Assembly: GCA_030039815.1 (NCBI GenBank)
Contig: JASHUW010000224.1
Location: 1-9,688, forward strand
From: Alphaproteobacteria bacterium
GTDB taxonomy: Bacteria > Pseudomonadota > Alphaproteobacteria > ATCC43930 > CGMCC-115725
Reading direction: 5' to 3'
DNA: 9,688 bases
In this document: positions 6,711-9,688 of the stretch, in pieces
Layout of the letters: each line of letters opens with the position of its first letter
How positions within the stretch are numbered: position 1 is the first letter of the stretch
The notes under the pieces: model-generated
What the model was told of the DNA's origin: nothing
What the model saw: only the letters and a program-made list of their open reading frames with translations
Database searches by the model: none
Position numbers and translations under genes: made by a program

Positions 6711-7396
6711 GGGTTGAGCCGGTAGCCACCGGGCTCGGTCACGAGGATTTCCGCGTTCGCGGGGTCGCGCTCGATCTTCTGCCGCAGGCGGTAGACATGG
6801 GTTTCGAGCGTATGCGTCGTCACCCCGGCATTATAGCCCCACACCTCGCCGAGCAGCGTCGAGCGGCCGATCGCCCGATCACCGGCGTGGTAAAGGTAGC
6901 GCAGGATCGCCGTCTCTTTTTCGGTGAGCCGCACCTTTTTACGTCGCGCCGGATCGGTCATCAGCTTGGCACCGGGCTGGAATGTATAGGGCCCGATCGA
7001 GAACACCGCGTCGTCGCGATGCTCGCTCTGCCGCAGATGGGCGCGCAGCCGCGCCAGTAGCACGTTGAGGCGAAACGGCTTCGTCACATAGTCGTTGGCG
7101 CCGGCCTCAAGCCCTTGCACCGTATCGCCATCACTATCGGCGGCGGTCAGCATGACGATCGGCACGTTGATCGAATCACGGCGGAACTGGCGACAAAGGT
7201 CGCGCCCATCCATGTCCGGCAGACCGACATCGAGCAGCATCGCATCGAAGCGTTCGCGCCGCACGGCGGCGAGCGCGGTCGTCGCGGTCTCGCATTCGAC
7301 GACATCGAACTCGCCGTCTCGCTCCAGCTGCTCGGCGAGCGATTGGCGCAGCGCGTTATCGTCGTCGACGATGAGAATTTTGCGGTTCGCCTGCAT
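6707..7396 (-). CDS. OmpR/PhoB-family response regulator
   Basis: This is a 229-residue two-component output protein. The receiver domain (residues 5-120) has the acidic pocket Asp11-Asp12 (ILIVDDDN), the phospho-acceptor Asp56 (MLLDVGLPDMDG), Thr84 in VMLTAAD and Lys106 in VTKPF, so it should be phosphorylatable. The C-terminal winged helix (about 130-229) includes VRLTEKETAILRYLY, LLGEVWGYN and the recognition-helix region THTLETHVYRLRQKIE, ending ILVTEPGGYRLNP. The HTLETHVYRLRQKIE block is very like regulators conserved across Hyphomicrobiales, but I cannot assign a name. No kinase gene is in the window. ATG at 7394-7396 has a CAGGAG ribosome site. The downstream glycosyltransferase gene starts inside its stop codon, so the two are likely one operon. 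Targets may include the surrounding envelope genes, but no operator can be shown. Confidence 0.95.
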   Translation of the reverse strand: MQANRKILIVDDDNALRQSLAEQLERDGEFDVVECETATTALAAVRRERFDAMLLDVGLPDMDGRDLCRQFRRDSINVPIVMLTAADSDGDTVQGLEAGANDYVTKPFRLNVLLARLRAHLRQSEHRDDAVFSIGPYTFQPGAKLMTDPARRKKVRLTEKETAILRYLYHAGDRAIGRSTLLGEVWGYNAGVTTHTLETHVYRLRQKIERDPANAEILVTEPGGYRLNP

Positions 7397-7448
7397 GAGG
7401 CTCCTGAGGTCCGTTTCCCATTTGGCTCAAGCGCGTCGCTTGGTCGCT

Positions 7449-7469
7449 CGCGCGATTATTCGTCGCGCG
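7449..7469. promoter_or_regulatory. Hairpin in the response regulator leader
   Basis: CGCGCGA at 7449-7455 pairs with TCGCGCG at 7463-7469 around a 7-nt AT-rich loop (TTATTCG). It lies about 50 nt upstream of the regulator ATG, within the probable 5' leader. An mRNA structure or a DNA operator are both possible, and no T-run follows on minus. Confidence 0.35.
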
Positions 7470-7713
7470 CGCCTATGACATCCCCGGTCGACCCCAAGTC
7501 AACCGGGCGCCGGCAAATTTACCCGAAGCGCGATGTTTTGGCAGCCATCTCGGCGACAGGCACCGAGCCGTGTCTTGTCAACAGCGAGGACAGAACCCAA
7601 TTTCGAGCGACCGACCGCGGCGGCGACGCGCGGCAGCCATGCCGGAAACTGGTTTTGCTTGCGCCACCGTCCAAGGGCTGGTCATTTACCGCGACGCGGC
7701 GCGAGCGCCGGGT

Positions 7714-7719
7714 GGAGGA
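7714..7719 (+). promoter_or_regulatory. Ribosome binding site that fixes the ribA start
   Basis: GGAGGA ends 6 nt before the in-frame GTG at 7726. This is near-ideal spacing, and neither upstream ATG (7570, 7639) has a comparable site. Confidence 0.7.
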
Positions 7720-7725
7720 TGCCGA

Positions 7726-8862
7726 GTGGTTGATACAGCGAGCGTTTCGCCCGGGTCAGAGCCGTCGCAAACGGCTGGCCGGCGCGCGCTCGACGAAGCG
7801 ATCGTCGCGTTTCGGCGCGGCGAGCCGGTGCTGCTCGACGGCGAGAACGGCGCTGTGCTGGCAGTCGCCGCCGAGTTGGTGACGGACGCCAACCTCGCCC
7901 AGCTGCGCAATATGTCGAGCCGCCGGCTCTCGGTCGTCGTCACCCGCCGGCGCGCGGTCGCGCTCGGCCTAGCGCCGCGCAACACGCTTTCGGGCACGGT
8001 CCGCATCACCGTGGCCTCGGATCTTTCCGCGGCGGTGATCCGCAACCTCGCCAATCCCGCGGCGTCGCTCGGCACCCAGCCGCCGGGGCTTGGGCCCCAA
8101 CCGGCAAGCGCCGAGCCAGGCGCGCTCGCCGCCGTGGCGCTCGCCAAGCTCGCCGACCTGTTGCCCGCGGCTCTCGTCCTGTGGCTCGTGCCGACCGAGG
8201 CCGCGCTTGCGCGCCGCCGCGCCGACTTTGCCGTCGTTGGCATGGACGCCGTGCTCGATCGCCGCGCCGCCACTGCCGGGCTTGAACGCGTCGCCGAGGC
8301 GCGGGTGCCGCTCGCCGGCGCCGAGAATGCGCGCCTCATCGCTTTCCGCCCCGGTGATGGCGGCACCGAGCATCTGGCGATCCTGATCGGCGCGCCCGAC
8401 CCGAAGAGCGGCGTTTTGGTAAGGCTGCATTCGGAATGCTTTACCGGCGACGTGCTGGCGAGCCTGCGCTGCGATTGCGGCGAGCAATTGCAGGGGGCGA
8501 TCACGACGATCGCCGCGGCGGGCGGCGGGGTGCTGCTCTATTTGGCGCAGGAAGGCCGCGGCATCGGCTTGGTGAACAAGCTGCGCGCCTACGAGCTGCA
8601 GGATGCCGGGTTCGACACGATCGACGCCAACGAGCAGCTCGGCTTCGACGCCGATGAGCGGGTCTATCAGCCGGCGGCCGAGATGCTGCGCCAGCTTGGC
8701 TTCACCTCGGTGCGGCTCCTCACCAACAATCCCGATAAGGTCGCCGCGCTACAGCGCTACGGCATCAACGTCGTCGAACGCGTGCCCCATGTCTTTCCGG
8801 CCAACGGGCACAACGAGCGCTACCTCAACACCAAAGCGACCCGCTCCGGCCATTTCCTTTAG
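7726..8862 (+). CDS. ribA: GTP cyclohydrolase II with degenerate RibB-like N-terminal half
   Basis: RibA opens the imidazole ring of GTP, releasing formate and pyrophosphate to give the pyrimidine entering riboflavin synthesis in the cytoplasm. With the GTG start the protein has 378 residues. The C-terminal half is a full cyclohydrolase II: HSECFTGD at 235-242, zinc ligands Cys238, Cys249 and Cys251 (C-x10-C-x-C), YLAQEGRGIGLVNKLRAYELQ, and LLTNNPDK. The N-terminal half (about 1-200) aligns in outline with 3,4-dihydroxybutanone-phosphate synthase (ALDEAIVAFRRGEPVLL, then NMSSRRLSVVVTRRRAVALGL) but lacks the acidic DDEDRE-type cluster, having LLDGENGAV there, and the RRGHTEA-type motif. It is probably not a functional RibB domain. 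Such two-part proteins with one dead half occur in alphaproteobacteria. The gene stands alone; no other rib genes are visible. The start depends on a GGAGGA site. Confidence 0.95.
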   Translation: MVDTASVSPGSEPSQTAGRRALDEAIVAFRRGEPVLLDGENGAVLAVAAELVTDANLAQLRNMSSRRLSVVVTRRRAVALGLAPRNTLSGTVRITVASDLSAAVIRNLANPAASLGTQPPGLGPQPASAEPGALAAVALAKLADLLPAALVLWLVPTEAALARRRADFAVVGMDAVLDRRAATAGLERVAEARVPLAGAENARLIAFRPGDGGTEHLAILIGAPDPKSGVLVRLHSECFTGDVLASLRCDCGEQLQGAITTIAAAGGGVLLYLAQEGRGIGLVNKLRAYELQDAGFDTIDANEQLGFDADERVYQPAAEMLRQLGFTSVRLLTNNPDKVAALQRYGINVVERVPHVFPANGHNERYLNTKATRSGHFL

Positions 8863-8869
8863 CGCGGAC

Positions 8870-8907
8870 AAAAAAGCGGGCGACCCTCCCCCATCCGGAT
8901 CGCCCGC
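8870..8907 (-). terminator. Intrinsic terminator on minus, probably for the YggS gene
   Basis: Read on minus, GCGGGCGA pairs with TCGCCCGC (plus positions 8900-8907 and 8876-8883) around a 16-nt loop and is followed directly by six T residues (plus A-run 8870-8875). This is a good rho-independent terminator for transcription coming from the YggS gene. Read on plus it lacks a U-tract, so it does not obviously end ribA, whose stop is 7 nt away. Confidence 0.8.
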
Positions 8908-8914
8908 CTGCGCG

Positions 8915-8935
8915 GCGGAAGCACCCCACTTCCGC
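8915..8935. repeat. 7-bp hairpin downstream of ribA
   Basis: GCGGAAG at 8915-8921 pairs with CTTCCGC at 8929-8935 around a 7-nt C-rich loop. No T-run follows on either strand. It may add to 3'-end structure of ribA mRNA. Confidence 0.4.
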
Positions 8936-8987
8936 GTCAACTCCGAAAGAGTAGCAATGCGAAACGGCGCGGCAACCGCTCAGTTCG

Positions 8988-9051
8988 GCTTCCACAGCGC
9001 TATCCCCAGGAAGCTGCACTTATCCCCCGGTCATGCGCATAACAGTCCACA
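8988..9051 (+). other. Cluster of DnaA-box-like 9-mers
   Basis: Within 64 nt and in one orientation there are four partial matches to TTATCCACA: GCTTCCACA (8988), CTATCCCCA (9000), TTATCCCCC (9020) and CAGTCCACA (9043), with 6-7 of 9 bases each. None is a perfect box and no AT-rich unwinding segment is adjacent, so this may be chance or a weak DnaA-binding site rather than an origin. Confidence 0.25.
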
Positions 9052-9056
9052 ATCGG

Positions 9057-9071
9057 CCCCCGCTTCGGGGG
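9057..9071 (+). terminator. Weak possible terminator hairpin on plus
   Basis: CCCCCG at 9057-9062 pairs with CGGGGG at 9066-9071 around a 3-nt loop, followed by TGTTTGA. The short, interrupted T stretch makes it a poor terminator. It lies about 195 nt past the ribA stop. Confidence 0.3.
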
Positions 9072-9110
9072 TGTTTGACCCGGCCTTTCAGCCGTTCGCG
9101 CGCCTGATTA

Positions 9111-9138
9111 ATGGATTCCGGCCCGCGCCGGGATGACG
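9111..9138. repeat. Dispersed palindromic repeat of the 'RHPGAGRNP' type
   Basis: The element runs from ATGGATTCCGG to GGGATGACG and folds with an 8-bp stem (9115-9122 with 9127-9134, one G-T pair) and a 4-nt loop. On minus it reads as the tell-tale translation RHPGAGRNP, known from spurious ORFs over a repeat found many times in proteobacterial genomes. It lies 11 nt beyond the YggS stop, inside its transcribed 3' flank. Only one copy is visible here. Confidence 0.65.
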
Positions 9139-9149
9139 AACCGCGTTCG

Positions 9150-9688
9150 TTATTTCGCCGCCGCCGGATAGGGCTGGCGCGCGCCGAACACCGCCGTGCC
9201 GACCCGAACATGCGTCGCGCCGAAGCGGATCGCGGTCTCGAAATCGGCGCTCATCCCCATGCTGAGCATCGCGAGGTTGTTGCGCCGCGCGATCTCGCGC
9301 AGCAGCGCGAAATAGGGTGACGGCTCCGCGTCCTGCGGCGGGATGCACATCAGGCCCACGATCGGAAGGCCGAGCCGGTCGCGGCAATCGGCGATGAATT
9401 CGTCCGCCGCAGCCGGAAACACGCCGGCCTTTTGCGGCTCCTCTCCAGTATTGACCTCGATCAGGCACAGCCGCCGTTTGCCGGTGCGCTCCATCTCGCG
9501 GGTCAGTGCCTCCGCGAGGCGGAGCCGATCAACGGTCTCGATGACGTCGAAATGCGCCACCGCATCGCGGACCTTATTGGTCTGCAGCGGGCCGATCAGA
9601 TGCAGCGCCAGGTCAGGAAACTCGTTTCGTAGCCCCGGAAACTTTTCCAGAGCCTCCTGCACCCGGTTTTCGCCGAACACGCGCTGAC
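9150..9688 (-). CDS. yggS: YggS/PLPBP-family PLP-binding protein, 5' end cut by window edge
   Basis: This is the C-terminal 178 or so residues of a cytoplasmic pyridoxal-phosphate-binding protein that maintains vitamin B6 and amino/keto-acid balance; no enzymatic reaction is established for the family. Diagnostic blocks are FGENRVQEALEK, LHLIGPLQTNKVRDAV, LIEVNTGEEPQKAGV, GLMCIPP, LSMGMSADFETAIRFGATHVRVGTAVFGAR. The SMGMS.D...AI stretch forms part of the phosphate-binding end of the TIM-like barrel. The PLP-binding lysine lies in the missing N-terminal 40-50 residues. The frame continues through the window edge (Gln-Arg precede the VFGEN motif), so the GTG at 9678-9680 is an internal Val and not a start. 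The family is usually about 220-230 residues. A terminator lies about 240 nt past its stop. Confidence 0.95.
   Translation of the reverse strand, partial: QRVFGENRVQEALEKFPGLRNEFPDLALHLIGPLQTNKVRDAVAHFDVIETVDRLRLAEALTREMERTGKRRLCLIEVNTGEEPQKAGVFPAAADEFIADCRDRLGLPIVGLMCIPPQDAEPSPYFALLREIARRNNLAMLSMGMSADFETAIRFGATHVRVGTAVFGARQPYPAAAK

Larger units (their letters stand above)
7397..7725. other. Divergent spacer between response regulator and ribA
   Basis: This stretch of about 330 nt shows no convincing gene. The ribA frame stays open upstream (ATG at 7570 and 7639), but the residues are arginine-rich and unlike any RibA N-terminus. For the regulator, a TTGACT hexamer on minus (7497-7502) with TCATAG 18 nt on is a possible weak promoter. 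It sits in an imperfect inverted repeat, CCGGTCGA/TCAACCGG. Between that and the regulator start there is a hairpin (separate entry). No FMN-riboswitch consensus was seen ahead of ribA. Confidence 0.5.

Noticed and set aside
5694..6725. 343-codon plus-strand open frame
   Set aside because: It is the antisense shadow of the GT-A-like gene, whose DxD and N.GVF motifs are convincing.
7575..7603. TTGTCA with CAATTT 17 nt on as a ribA promoter
   Set aside because: The -35 fits, but the -10 matches consensus at only two of six bases.
7570..7725. N-terminal extension of ribA from the upstream ATG
   Set aside because: The extra 52 residues are arginine-rich and unlike RibA proteins, with no ribosome site; GTG 7726 has GGAGGA at ideal spacing.

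Overview
The window is GC-rich (G/C strongly favoured at third codon positions), densely packed bacterial DNA. The gene content, the codon bias, an alphaproteobacterial-looking OmpR-type regulator, a RibA with a degenerate RibB-like N-terminal half, and a 'RHPGAGRNP'-type intergenic repeat all point to an alphaproteobacterium, most likely Hyphomicrobiales or a relative. This placement is inferred from family resemblance; no rRNA or other phylogenetic marker is present. I found no phage, transposase, CRISPR array, tRNA or rRNA.

Layout. At the left edge, the start-proximal part of folB (minus) diverges from mscL (plus). mscL converges on a VOC-fold (glyoxalase/extradiol dioxygenase-like) gene on minus, with an 11-bp overlap. 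A divergent spacer framed by a 12-bp inverted repeat separates the VOC gene from a plus-strand pair: a secreted C13 (legumain-like, clan CD) cysteine peptidase and an unknown secreted protein overlapping it by 4 bp. The 3' end of the second gene holds a perfect 32-bp palindrome and another hairpin, and it runs head-on into a minus-strand gene for a secreted CHRD-domain protein.

The centre is a surface-glycan-like cluster. On plus lie a GT39/ArnT-like membrane glycosyltransferase and a Methyltransf_24-type methyltransferase 4 nt apart. On minus lie an OmpR/PhoB-type response regulator and a GT-A-like glycosyltransferase coupled through GTGA. The two pairs converge and overlap by 29 bp. Together they could modify an envelope lipid or polysaccharide under the regulator's control, but this is inference from context; no histidine kinase or polymer biosynthesis gene is visible.

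The right part holds ribA (GTP cyclohydrolase II, plus) and, on minus, the 3' part of a YggS/PLPBP-family gene cut by the window edge. The roughly 290-nt gap between them contains a good intrinsic terminator on the minus strand, two further hairpins, a cluster of DnaA-box-like 9-mers and a dispersed palindromic repeat.

No clearly novel defence or mobile system is visible. The least explained elements are the C13 peptidase/secreted partner pair, the palindromes at the partner's 3' end, the inverted repeat in the VOC/C13 spacer, and the regulator-glycosyltransferase coupling.
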